From: JAFALK01 sp042701975
GTDB taxonomy: Bacteria; Pseudomonadota; Gammaproteobacteria; Burkholderiales; Burkholderiaceae_C
NCBI GenBank assembly: GCA_042701975.1
Contig: CP170561.1
Span: forward strand, 3,782,001-3,846,000
Direction of reading: 5' to 3'
DNA length: 64,000 nucleotides
A program made the translations under genes and the position numbers. Of this stretch, positions 1-7,713 are shown one piece after another; positions within the stretch are counted from its first letter, which is position 1; every line of letters starts with the position of its first letter. The notes beneath the pieces are model-generated. The model was not told the origin of the DNA and searched no databases. It saw only the letters and a program-made list of their open reading frames with translations.

Positions 1-28
1 CCGCGTAGATCGCGGTGTCCTGGTTCAT
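1..28 (-). CDS. Start of a DUF2818-like protein (partial)
   Basis: An ATG on the minus strand begins one base after the nuoN stop and opens the frame MNQDTAIYA, which runs off the window edge. A small two-helix membrane protein of the DUF2818 family normally follows nuoN in Burkholderiales, and its N-terminus typically begins with a similar MNQ sequence. Only nine residues are visible, so the identification rests on position and this short start. Confidence 0.45.
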
Positions 29-29
29 A

Positions 30-1511
30 TCAGGTGGTCAAGGCCTGGCGGATCGCGTAGACGCACCAGGTCATCAGGCCGCCGGGCAGGATACCGAAGG
101 CCAGCACAGCCACGCCGTTGAGCGACATGACAAGCTTGGCGTCGGCCGGGACGGTCAGCGCGTGGCTGTCGGTCGGCTCGTCGAAGAACATGACCTTGAC
201 CACGCGGAGGTAGTAGAAGGCGCCGATCAGCGACAGCACGACCGCGGCGATGGCCATGTACAGGTACAGGCTCGAACCGGTGGCCACCACGGCCTGCAGC
301 ACGGCCAGCTTGGCGTAGAAACCGCCCGTCGGCGGGATGCCGGCCAGCGAGAACATGAAGATCGTCAGCAGCAGCGCGAACCAGGGGCTACGCTTGGCCA
401 GGCCGGCGAGGTCCTTGATCTCTTCAGACTCGTGGCCATTGCGGGCCAGCAGCATGACCATACCGAAGGTGCCCAGCGTGGTGAGCACGTAGACAACGGC
501 ATTGAACATGGCCGAGCCATAGGCGTTCTGGCCGTTGGCGCCGCTGTCCCCGATCACGCCGGAGGCCATGGCCAGCAGCATGAAGCCCATCTGCGCGATG
601 GTGGAGTAAGCCAGCAGGCGCTTGAAGTTGGTCTGCGCGATGGCGGCCAGGTTGCCAATCACGAGCGACATGATGGCCAGCACGAGTAGCATCTGCTGCC
701 ACTCTTCCGCACGGCCGATCATGCATTCGACCAGCACGCGCATCGTGATGCCGAAGGCGGCCAGCTTCGGACCGGCACCGATCAGCAGCGTGACGGCCGT
801 GGGCGCGCCCTGGTAGACGTCAGGCACCCACATGTGGAACGGGGCGGCGCCGAGCTTGAAGGCCAGGCCGGCCACGACGAAGACCACGCCGAACACCAGC
901 ACGGCCTTGTTGGGCACGCCGGCGCTGATGACCTTGAAGGCTTCGGGGATCGAGAGCGAACCCGTGGCTCCATAGATCATCGACAGGCCGTACAGCAGGA
1001 AGCCGCTGGCCAGGGCGCCGAGCACGAAGTACTTCATGGCGGCTTCGGTCGAGACGGCGTGATCGCGGCGCAGCGCCACCAGGGCGTACAGCGAGAGCGT
1101 CATCAGCTCCAGGCCGAGGTAGACCATCAGGAAGTTGTTGGCGGCGACCATCGCGCTGATGCCCAGCAGCGAGAACATGCTCAGAGTGAAGAGCTCACCC
1201 TTGAGGATGTCGCGCGAGGCGGCGTAGGGGCGCGCGTAGACCAGCGTGACCATGGTGGCGATGCAGGCGAACAGCGCCAGCAGGTGGCCCATGGGGTCGG
1301 CCACGACCATGCCCTGCATGGCGTAGACGGTCAGGCCGTCCTTGAAGTTCACCAGGTGCATGACCGCCACGCCGGCGATGGACGCCTGCGTGAGCCAGTA
1401 CATGACGCGGCGAGCCGGGTCCTTGGAGAAGAGGTCGACGACGGCGACGACGCAGGCCATCACCGCCAGGAGGATCTCGGGATAAACCGCGAGCCAGTTC
1501 ATGGTGTTCAT
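30..1511 (-). CDS. nuoN: NADH-quinone oxidoreductase subunit N
   Basis: Membrane-arm subunit of complex I and one of the three antiporter-like proton-pumping subunits. The 493-residue product is almost entirely hydrophobic, with about 14 predicted membrane helices. It has the conserved Mrp-antiporter core, including the LGLELMTLSLYAL segment with its buried Glu and the KLGAAPFHMWVPDVYQGAP loop with the pump Lys. Length is normal for the family. It is the last nuo gene in transcription order, 15 bases after nuoM. The ATG that opens MNTMNWLAVYPE matches family starts. Confidence 0.97.
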   Translation of the reverse strand: MNTMNWLAVYPEILLAVMACVVAVVDLFSKDPARRVMYWLTQASIAGVAVMHLVNFKDGLTVYAMQGMVVADPMGHLLALFACIATMVTLVYARPYAASRDILKGELFTLSMFSLLGISAMVAANNFLMVYLGLELMTLSLYALVALRRDHAVSTEAAMKYFVLGALASGFLLYGLSMIYGATGSLSIPEAFKVISAGVPNKAVLVFGVVFVVAGLAFKLGAAPFHMWVPDVYQGAPTAVTLLIGAGPKLAAFGITMRVLVECMIGRAEEWQQMLLVLAIMSLVIGNLAAIAQTNFKRLLAYSTIAQMGFMLLAMASGVIGDSGANGQNAYGSAMFNAVVYVLTTLGTFGMVMLLARNGHESEEIKDLAGLAKRSPWFALLLTIFMFSLAGIPPTGGFYAKLAVLQAVVATGSSLYLYMAIAAVVLSLIGAFYYLRVVKVMFFDEPTDSHALTVPADAKLVMSLNGVAVLAFGILPGGLMTWCVYAIRQALTT

Positions 1512-1526
1512 TTTTCTTTGGCCCTC

Positions 1527-2999
1527 TTACAGCTTGGTCTGCGCCACGTGCTTCAGGAGCTCGGTGACCGAGGCCTGCATCACGTCGGTGAAGGGCTTGG
1601 GATACAGGCCCATGTACAGCGTGGCGATGGCCAGCGCCGCCAGCATGGCGAACTCACGGCCGTTGATGTCGGTGAGCGCCCTAACGTTGTCGTTGGTGAC
1701 GGCGCCGAAGTACACGCGCTTGTACATCCACAGCGTGTAGGCGGCACCGAAGACCAGCGCGGTGGCGGCCAGTGCGCCGATCCAGAACTGGTAGCCGACG
1801 GCACCCAGGATCACCATCCATTCGCCGACGAAGCCGGCGGTGGCGGGCAGACCGCAGTTGGCCATGGCGAAGAACAGCGCCAGTGCGGCGAACTTGGGCA
1901 TGGTGTTGACCACGCCGCCGTAGGCCGCGATTTCACGTGAATGCACGCGGTCGTACAGCACGCCAATGCAAAGGAACATGGCGCCCGAGACGAAGCCGTG
2001 CGAGATCATCTGCACGATGGCGCCCTGAACGCCCAGCTCGTTGAAGATGAAAAAGCCCAGAGTCACGAAGCCCATGTGAGCCACGGAGGAGTACGCCACC
2101 AGCTTCTTCATGTCCTTCTGCACCAGAGCCACCAGGCCGACATAGATCACGGCGGTCAGCGACATGCCGATGATCAGCCACGACCAGTGGTGCGCGGCAT
2201 CAGGGGCGATGGGCAGCGAGAAGCGCAGGAAACCGTAGGCACCCAGCTTCAGCATGATGGCGGCCAGCACGACGGAACCGCCGGTGGGCGCTTCCACGTG
2301 GGCGTCCGGCAGCCAGGTGTGCACCGGCCACATCGGCACCTTGACCGAGAAGGCGGCCAGGAAGGCGAAGAACAGGTACGTCTGCACATCCATCGGCAGC
2401 GGCAGCTTGTGCCAGGTCTGGATGTCGAAGCTGCCGCCCGAGTGCACGTACAGGTACAGCAGCGCGATCAGCATCAAGAGCGAACCGGCCAGCGTGTAGA
2501 GGAAGAACTTGAAGGCAGCGTAGACGCGGTTCGGACCGCCCCAGACGCCGATGATGATGTACATCGGGATCAGGGTCGCTTCGAAGAACACGTAGAACAG
2601 CATGCCGTCCAGCGAGGCGAACACGCCGACCATCAGGCCGGAGAGGATCAGGAAGGCGCCCATGTACTGGTTCACGCGCGACTCGATCACTTCCCAGGCC
2701 GCGACCACGACGATCACGGTGATGAATGCGGTCAGCGGAATGAACCACATCGAGATGCCGTCCACGCCCAGGTGGTAGTCGATGTTGAAGCGTTCGATCC
2801 AGGTGTAGTTCTCGACGAACTGCATGGCCGCCGTACCGAGCTGGAAGCTCGTGATCAGCGGCAGCGTGACGATGAAGCTGGCGACGGCAGCCACGAGGGC
2901 CAGCCAACGCACCAGCTTGGCCTGTTCAGCCCGGCCCAGGAGCAGCAGCGCAGCGCCGCTCACGATGGGCAGGTAGATGGCAAGACTCAAAATTCCCAT
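1527..2999 (-). CDS. nuoM: NADH-quinone oxidoreductase subunit M
   Basis: Second antiporter-like proton-pumping subunit of complex I, in the inner membrane. The 490-residue protein has about 14 membrane helices. It carries the family segment FYVFFEATLIPMYIIIG, whose helix-5 Glu is essential for pumping in characterised NuoM, and the MWPVHTWLPDAHVEAPTGGS loop. The later AHMGFVTLGFF segment is also typical. It lies between nuoL (16-base gap) and nuoN in one minus-strand operon. Length and start agree with the family. Confidence 0.97.
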   Translation of the reverse strand: MGILSLAIYLPIVSGAALLLLGRAEQAKLVRWLALVAAVASFIVTLPLITSFQLGTAAMQFVENYTWIERFNIDYHLGVDGISMWFIPLTAFITVIVVVAAWEVIESRVNQYMGAFLILSGLMVGVFASLDGMLFYVFFEATLIPMYIIIGVWGGPNRVYAAFKFFLYTLAGSLLMLIALLYLYVHSGGSFDIQTWHKLPLPMDVQTYLFFAFLAAFSVKVPMWPVHTWLPDAHVEAPTGGSVVLAAIMLKLGAYGFLRFSLPIAPDAAHHWSWLIIGMSLTAVIYVGLVALVQKDMKKLVAYSSVAHMGFVTLGFFIFNELGVQGAIVQMISHGFVSGAMFLCIGVLYDRVHSREIAAYGGVVNTMPKFAALALFFAMANCGLPATAGFVGEWMVILGAVGYQFWIGALAATALVFGAAYTLWMYKRVYFGAVTNDNVRALTDINGREFAMLAALAIATLYMGLYPKPFTDVMQASVTELLKHVAQTKL

Positions 3000-3015
3000 T
3001 CTTGTTCTCCGCCCC

Positions 3016-5088
3016 TCAGAAGCCGACGAGGGCTTGGAATTGAGGCTTGATGTACGGCCAGAGCTGCCAGGTCATCAGGCCGATGACGCCCAGGATCATC
3101 ACCAGGGCATACCAGTAAAGGAAGCCCGACTGCACGCGGCGCACCAGGCCGGCGATGCCGCCGATGGTGCGGGCCGAGCCGTTGATGATGACGCCGTCGA
3201 TCACACCCTGATCGCCGACCTTCCAGGCGGCCAGGCCGATGCCACGCGCCAGGCGGGCCAGGATGTTCTCGTTGATCCAGTCCATGAAGTACTTGTTCTC
3301 CAGGACGACGATCACCGGACGCAGCACGCGGGCGAAGGTCGCCGGAATCTGCGGGGCCACCATGTAGCAGACGTAGGCAGCGACCACGCCGGACAGCGCC
3401 AGGATGAAGGGCAGGCTCGTGAACGAGTGCAGGCCCATGCCCAGCGCGCCGCCGACTTCGTGGAACTCGTGCGCCAGCTCTTCCATGGCCGGATGGGCTT
3501 CGAGGTTGAAGCTGATCGCGTCCTTGAAGAAGCTGCCGTAGAGCATGGGCTCGATGGCCATGAAACCGATGACCACCGAGGGGATTGCCAGCAGGACCAG
3601 CGGCACGGTCACGACCCAGGGCGACTCGTGCGGCGCGTGATGCTCGTCGCCATGGGCGTCGTGCGCGTCGTCGGTCTCGGGCGGAAACGGTTTGTGGTGG
3701 AAGTTCTCCTTGCCGTGGAAGACCAGGAAGTACATCCGGAAGCTGTAGAACGCCGTCACGAACACGCCGATGATCACGGCGAGGTAGGCGAAGTGCGCAC
3801 CCGGCAGGTGGCTGGCGTGCACGGCCTCGATGATCGAGTCCTTGGAGTAGAAGCCGGCGAAGAACGGCGTGCCGATCAGCGCAAGCGAACCCAGCAGCGA
3901 GGTGATCCAGGTGATGGGCATGTACTTGCGCAGGCCGCCCATGTTGCGGATGTCCTGGTCATGGTGCATGCCGATGATCACGGAACCGGCGCCAAGGAAC
4001 AGCAGGGCCTTGAAGAAGGCGTGCGTCATCAGGTGAAACACGGCAACCGAGTAGGCCGAGGCGCCCAGCGCGACGGTCATGTAGCCAAGCTGCGAGAGCG
4101 TCGAGTACGCGACCACGCGCTTGATGTCGTTCTGGATGATGCCCAGGAAGCCCATGAAGAGCGCCGTGATGGCACCGATCACCATGACGAAGTTCAGCGC
4201 CGTGTCGGACAGCTCGAACAGCGGCGACATGCGCGTCACCATGAAGATGCCGGCCGTCACCATGGTGGCGGCGTGGATCAGCGCGGAGATGGGCGTCGGG
4301 CCTTCCATCGAATCCGGCAGCCAGACATGCAGCGGGAACTGCGCCGACTTGCCCATCGCGCCGATGAACAAGCAGATGCAGGCCACCGTCAGCATCATCC
4401 AGTCGGAACCGAAGAGGCTCGTCAGGATGGGCAGCGGGAACTTCACTTGCGCGAGCTCGCCGGCCTTGGCGAAGGTCTCGGCGTAGTTCATCGTGCCGCC
4501 ATAGGCGACCAGCAGGCCGATGCCGAGGATGAAGCCGAAGTCGCCCACGCGGTTGACCAGGAAGGCCTTCATGTTGGCGAAGATCGCCGTCGGCTTGGTG
4601 TACCAGAAGCCGATCAGCAGGTACGAGACCAGGCCCACCGCCTCCCAGCCGAAGAACAGCTGCAGCATGTTGTTGCTCATCACCAGCATCAGCATGCTGA
4701 AGGTGAACAGCGAGATGTAGCTGAAGAAGCGCTGATAGCCGGGGTCTTCCTCCATGTAGCCGATGGTGTAGATGTGCACCATCAGCGAGACGAAGGTCAC
4801 CACGCACATCATCATGGCGGTGAGACCGTCGACCAGGAAGCCGACTTCCATCTTCAGGCCACCGACGTTCATCCACTCATAGATGGTGGCGTTGAAGCGG
4901 GCGCCGTCCACGGCCACGCTGTACAGCGTCATCGCGGAAATGATGAAGGAGACGAGCACGCCGATGATGGTGGCCCAGTGGGCACCGGCACGGCCGATCT
5001 GCTTGCCGAAGAAGCCGGCCAGCACGGCGCCGGCCAGCGGTGCCAGCGGCACCGCCAGCAGCGTTGTTGCGTTCAGAGTTGCGGACAT
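3016..5088 (-). CDS. nuoL: NADH-quinone oxidoreductase subunit L
   Basis: Largest and most distal antiporter-like subunit of complex I. The 690-residue product has an antiporter core with the segments FGWEAVGLVSYLLIGFW and FPLHVWLPDSMEGPTPIS. A long C-terminal part ends in membrane helices; in solved complexes this includes the lateral helix HL that runs along the membrane arm. A His- and Asp-rich loop near residue 470 (DDAHDAHGDEHHAPH) sits between helices and is variable in the family. It follows nuoK by 18 bases. Confidence 0.97.
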   Translation of the reverse strand: MSATLNATTLLAVPLAPLAGAVLAGFFGKQIGRAGAHWATIIGVLVSFIISAMTLYSVAVDGARFNATIYEWMNVGGLKMEVGFLVDGLTAMMMCVVTFVSLMVHIYTIGYMEEDPGYQRFFSYISLFTFSMLMLVMSNNMLQLFFGWEAVGLVSYLLIGFWYTKPTAIFANMKAFLVNRVGDFGFILGIGLLVAYGGTMNYAETFAKAGELAQVKFPLPILTSLFGSDWMMLTVACICLFIGAMGKSAQFPLHVWLPDSMEGPTPISALIHAATMVTAGIFMVTRMSPLFELSDTALNFVMVIGAITALFMGFLGIIQNDIKRVVAYSTLSQLGYMTVALGASAYSVAVFHLMTHAFFKALLFLGAGSVIIGMHHDQDIRNMGGLRKYMPITWITSLLGSLALIGTPFFAGFYSKDSIIEAVHASHLPGAHFAYLAVIIGVFVTAFYSFRMYFLVFHGKENFHHKPFPPETDDAHDAHGDEHHAPHESPWVVTVPLVLLAIPSVVIGFMAIEPMLYGSFFKDAISFNLEAHPAMEELAHEFHEVGGALGMGLHSFTSLPFILALSGVVAAYVCYMVAPQIPATFARVLRPVIVVLENKYFMDWINENILARLARGIGLAAWKVGDQGVIDGVIINGSARTIGGIAGLVRRVQSGFLYWYALVMILGVIGLMTWQLWPYIKPQFQALVGF

Positions 5089-5106
5089 CTTGTTGTTATC
5101 CCTTCC

Positions 5107-5439
5107 TCAACCTTTGAGCGCGTCGAGTTCGTCGACGTTGATGGTGGCGCGGTTGCGGAACAGCACGACCAGGATGGCCAGGCCGATCGCGGACTCGGCG
5201 GCCGCCACGGTCAGGATGAAGAACACGAAGACCTGACCGGCCAGCGGATTTGCACCCGAGGCCTTGTCCAGGTAGTGCGAGAACGCCACGAAGTTCGTGT
5301 TCACCGCCAGCAGCATCAGCTCGATGGCCATCAGCAGGACGATGAGGTTCTTGCGGTTCAGGAAGATGCCGATCACCGACAGCGCGAACAGGATCGCGCC
5401 CAGCGTGAGGAAATGTCCGAGGGTCAAAGCACCCATCAT
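5107..5439 (-). CDS. nuoK: NADH-quinone oxidoreductase subunit K
   Basis: Small complex I membrane subunit of three helices, 110 residues. Both conserved membrane glutamates are visible: one in LLMAIELMLLAVN (helix 2) and one in LTVAAAESAIGLAI (helix 3). They form part of the proton path from the quinone site into the membrane arm. Two ATG codons lie in tandem (MMGALTLGH); the first overlaps the nuoJ stop by four bases, which suggests translational coupling. The second ATG could equally be used. Confidence 0.96.
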   Translation of the reverse strand: MMGALTLGHFLTLGAILFALSVIGIFLNRKNLIVLLMAIELMLLAVNTNFVAFSHYLDKASGANPLAGQVFVFFILTVAAAESAIGLAILVVLFRNRATINVDELDALKG

Positions 5440-6077
5440 GCGGCTCCCTTGTTCTCTTCAGCGGCCGGGGCGGCCGCAGCGGCAACGGTCGGTGCCATCT
5501 TGACGATCTTCAGCCGGTCGGCCTTCTTCACGCGGACCTGCTGGCTCGGGTTCTGGCCACGGGCGTCCTTGCGTTGACGCAAGGTCAGCGCGATGGCGGC
5601 GACCACGGCCACCAGCAGCAGCACGGCCGCGATTTCCAGCGGGTACAGGTACTGGGTATAGATCTCGATGCCGAGGACCTTGGTGTTGCCCATCTTCAGC
5701 GCTTCGGCCGAGATGGCGGGCGCCTCGGTCAGGCGGAAGCCCGGGATCAGCACGGCGGCCATTTCCAGCGCGATCAACGCGCCGACGAGACCGGCCAGCG
5801 GCAGGTGCTTGTAGAAGTTCGTGCGCACGGTGCTGGCGTCGAAGTCCAGCATCATCACCACGAAGAGGAACAGCACCATCACGGCGCCGATGTAGACCAG
5901 CACCAGGGTGATGGCCAGGAATTCCGCCTTGAGCAGCATCCACACGCAGGAGGCGCTGAAGAAGGCCAGGATCAGGAACAGGGCCGAATGAACGGTGGAG
6001 CGCGCCGTGATGACGAGCGCCGCCGAGCCGAGCAGAACGGCCGAGAAGACGTAGAAAAGTGCAGTCGTGATGTCCAT
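5436..6077 (-). CDS. nuoJ: NADH-quinone oxidoreductase subunit J
   Basis: Complex I membrane subunit, 213 residues with about five helices. The family-typical LVLVYIGAVMVLFLFVVMML stretch corresponds to helix 3, which forms a pi-bulge in solved structures and gates coupling between quinone reduction and pumping. The C-terminal tail is longer than the membrane core, basic, then Ala-rich (TVAAAAAPAAEE); such tails vary among Burkholderiales. It overlaps nuoK by four bases and lies 40 bases downstream of nuoI. Confidence 0.96.
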   Translation of the reverse strand: MDITTALFYVFSAVLLGSAALVITARSTVHSALFLILAFFSASCVWMLLKAEFLAITLVLVYIGAVMVLFLFVVMMLDFDASTVRTNFYKHLPLAGLVGALIALEMAAVLIPGFRLTEAPAISAEALKMGNTKVLGIEIYTQYLYPLEIAAVLLLVAVVAAIALTLRQRKDARGQNPSQQVRVKKADRLKIVKMAPTVAAAAAPAAEENKGAA

Positions 6078-6117
6078 GGGGTGTCCTATGGCGCAAGCAG
6101 CTACAGGTCAGAAGACC

Positions 6118-6606
6118 TCAGCGGTACTTTGCGTCTGCCTCCTTTTGGGCTGCGATGCGGGGCTCGTACTTGTCGCCGACAGCCAGCAGCATGTCCTTGG
6201 TGAAGTACAGGTCGCCGCGCTTTTCGCCGTGGTATTCGAAGATGTCAGTCTCGACGATCGAATCCACCGGGCAGCTTTCTTCGCAGAAGCCGCAGAAGAT
6301 GCACTTGGTCAGGTCGATGTCGTAGCGTGTGGTGCGGCGCGAACCGTCGGCGCGCACGTCGGACTCGATCGTGATGGCCATGGCCGGGCAGACCGCCTCG
6401 CACAGCTTGCAGGCGATGCAGCGCTCCTCGCCGTTCTCGTAGCGGCGCAGCGCGTGCAGGCCACGAAAACGCGGGGACAGCGGCGTCTTCTCTTCCGGGA
6501 ACATCACGGTGATGTTGGGCGAGAAGAAGTGCTTGCCCGTGAGCTTCATGCCCTTGAGCAGCTCAAGGAGCATGAAACTCTTGATGAAGTCTTTGAAGGC
6601 ACTCAT
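6118..6606 (-). CDS. nuoI: NADH-quinone oxidoreductase subunit I
   Basis: Hydrophilic complex I subunit carrying two [4Fe-4S] clusters (N6a, N6b) on the electron path to N2. The chosen ATG opens MSAFKDFIKSF and gives 162 residues, the usual beta/alphaproteobacterial length. A further upstream in-frame start would run into nuoH and adds unrelated residues. Cluster ligands are clear: C63, C66, C69 and C73 in CIACKLCEAVCP, and C102, C105, C108 and C112 in CIFCGFCEESCP. It starts four bases after the nuoH stop. Confidence 0.97.
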   Translation of the reverse strand: MSAFKDFIKSFMLLELLKGMKLTGKHFFSPNITVMFPEEKTPLSPRFRGLHALRRYENGEERCIACKLCEAVCPAMAITIESDVRADGSRRTTRYDIDLTKCIFCGFCEESCPVDSIVETDIFEYHGEKRGDLYFTKDMLLAVGDKYEPRIAAQKEADAKYR

Positions 6607-6610
6607 CAGA

Positions 6611-7708
6611 TTACTTCCAGATATTGAGGGGCGACTGGATCCACAGGCCCACAACGAGCAGCCAGACCAGGGTCACGGGAATGAAGATCTTCCAGCCCAG
6701 ACGCATGATCTGGTCATAGCGGTAGCGCGGGAACGTGGCGCGGACCCACAGGAACATGGAGACCACGCAGAAGGTCTTGAGGAACAGCCAGCCCCAGTTG
6801 AAGAGCCCCTCGAAGCCCTTGAGGACCTCCGGCATCTGCATGCCGAATGCGCTCCAGGAAATCGGTGCACTCCAGCCGCCCAGGAACATCACCACGGCCA
6901 GGGCCGAGACGAGGATCATGTTGGCGTACTCGGCCAGGAAGAACATGGCAAAGGACATGCCCGAGTACTCGATCATGTGACCGGCCACGATTTCCGATTC
7001 GCCTTCGACCACGTCGAAGGGGTGGCGGTTCGTCTCGGCCAGGCCGGAGATGAAGTACACGAGGAAGATTGGGAACAGCGGCAGCCAGTTCCAGGACAGG
7101 AAGTTCACGCCCATCGAGGCGAAAGTGCCCTTCTCCTGGCTCACGACGATGTCCGTCATGTTCATGCTGCCGGTCACCATCAGCACGATCACCAAGCAGA
7201 AGCCCATGGAGACTTCATAACTGACCATCTGAGCGGAGGCACGCAGCGCGCCGAGGAAGGCGTACTTCGAGTTCGAGGCCCAGCCGGCGATGATCACGCC
7301 GTACACCTCGAGCGAGGTGATGGCCATCACGAACAGCAGACCGGCGTTGACGTTGGACACCGCCACTTCGGGGCCGAAGGGCATCACGGCCCAGGCGGCC
7401 AGCGCCGGCATGATCGTCATGACCGGCCCAACGAAGAACAGGCCGGCGTTGGCCTTGGCCGGGATGATGATCTCCTTGAAGATCAGCTTCACGGCGTCGG
7501 CGATCGGGGTCAGCAGGCCGTAGGGCCCGACGCGGTTCGGGCCCGGGCGGATCTGCGACCAGCCGATGGCCTTGCGCTCCCACAGCGTCAGATAGGCCAC
7601 GCAGCCCAGCAGCGGCAGGATCACGAAGACGATCTTGAGCACGCTCCAGATCAGCGGCCAAAGCGCACTGGCCTGGACCGCAACGAGGATGTCGTTCAAA
7701 GCATTCAT
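6611..7708 (-). CDS. nuoH: NADH-quinone oxidoreductase subunit H
   Basis: Complex I membrane subunit at the junction with the peripheral arm, forming much of the quinone-binding chamber. It is about 365 residues with eight predicted helices. Conserved motifs include the loop WSQIRPGPNRVGPYGLL and ETNRHPFDVVEGESEIVAG, rich in the charged residues that line the quinone chamber. I chose the ATG at 7708, giving MNALNDILVAV, because GAAGG lies about ten bases upstream. A GTG nine bases earlier overlaps the nuoG stop and cannot be excluded. Confidence 0.96.
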   Translation of the reverse strand: MNALNDILVAVQASALWPLIWSVLKIVFVILPLLGCVAYLTLWERKAIGWSQIRPGPNRVGPYGLLTPIADAVKLIFKEIIIPAKANAGLFFVGPVMTIMPALAAWAVMPFGPEVAVSNVNAGLLFVMAITSLEVYGVIIAGWASNSKYAFLGALRASAQMVSYEVSMGFCLVIVLMVTGSMNMTDIVVSQEKGTFASMGVNFLSWNWLPLFPIFLVYFISGLAETNRHPFDVVEGESEIVAGHMIEYSGMSFAMFFLAEYANMILVSALAVVMFLGGWSAPISWSAFGMQMPEVLKGFEGLFNWGWLFLKTFCVVSMFLWVRATFPRYRYDQIMRLGWKIFIPVTLVWLLVVGLWIQSPLNIWK

Positions 7709-7713
7709 CTGGG

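Noticed and set aside
2977..5577. Very long open frame on the plus strand over nuoL and nuoJ/K
   Set aside because: It is antisense to nuo genes and its translation is His/Arg/Gln/Asp-rich low-complexity, an effect of high GC, with no family match.
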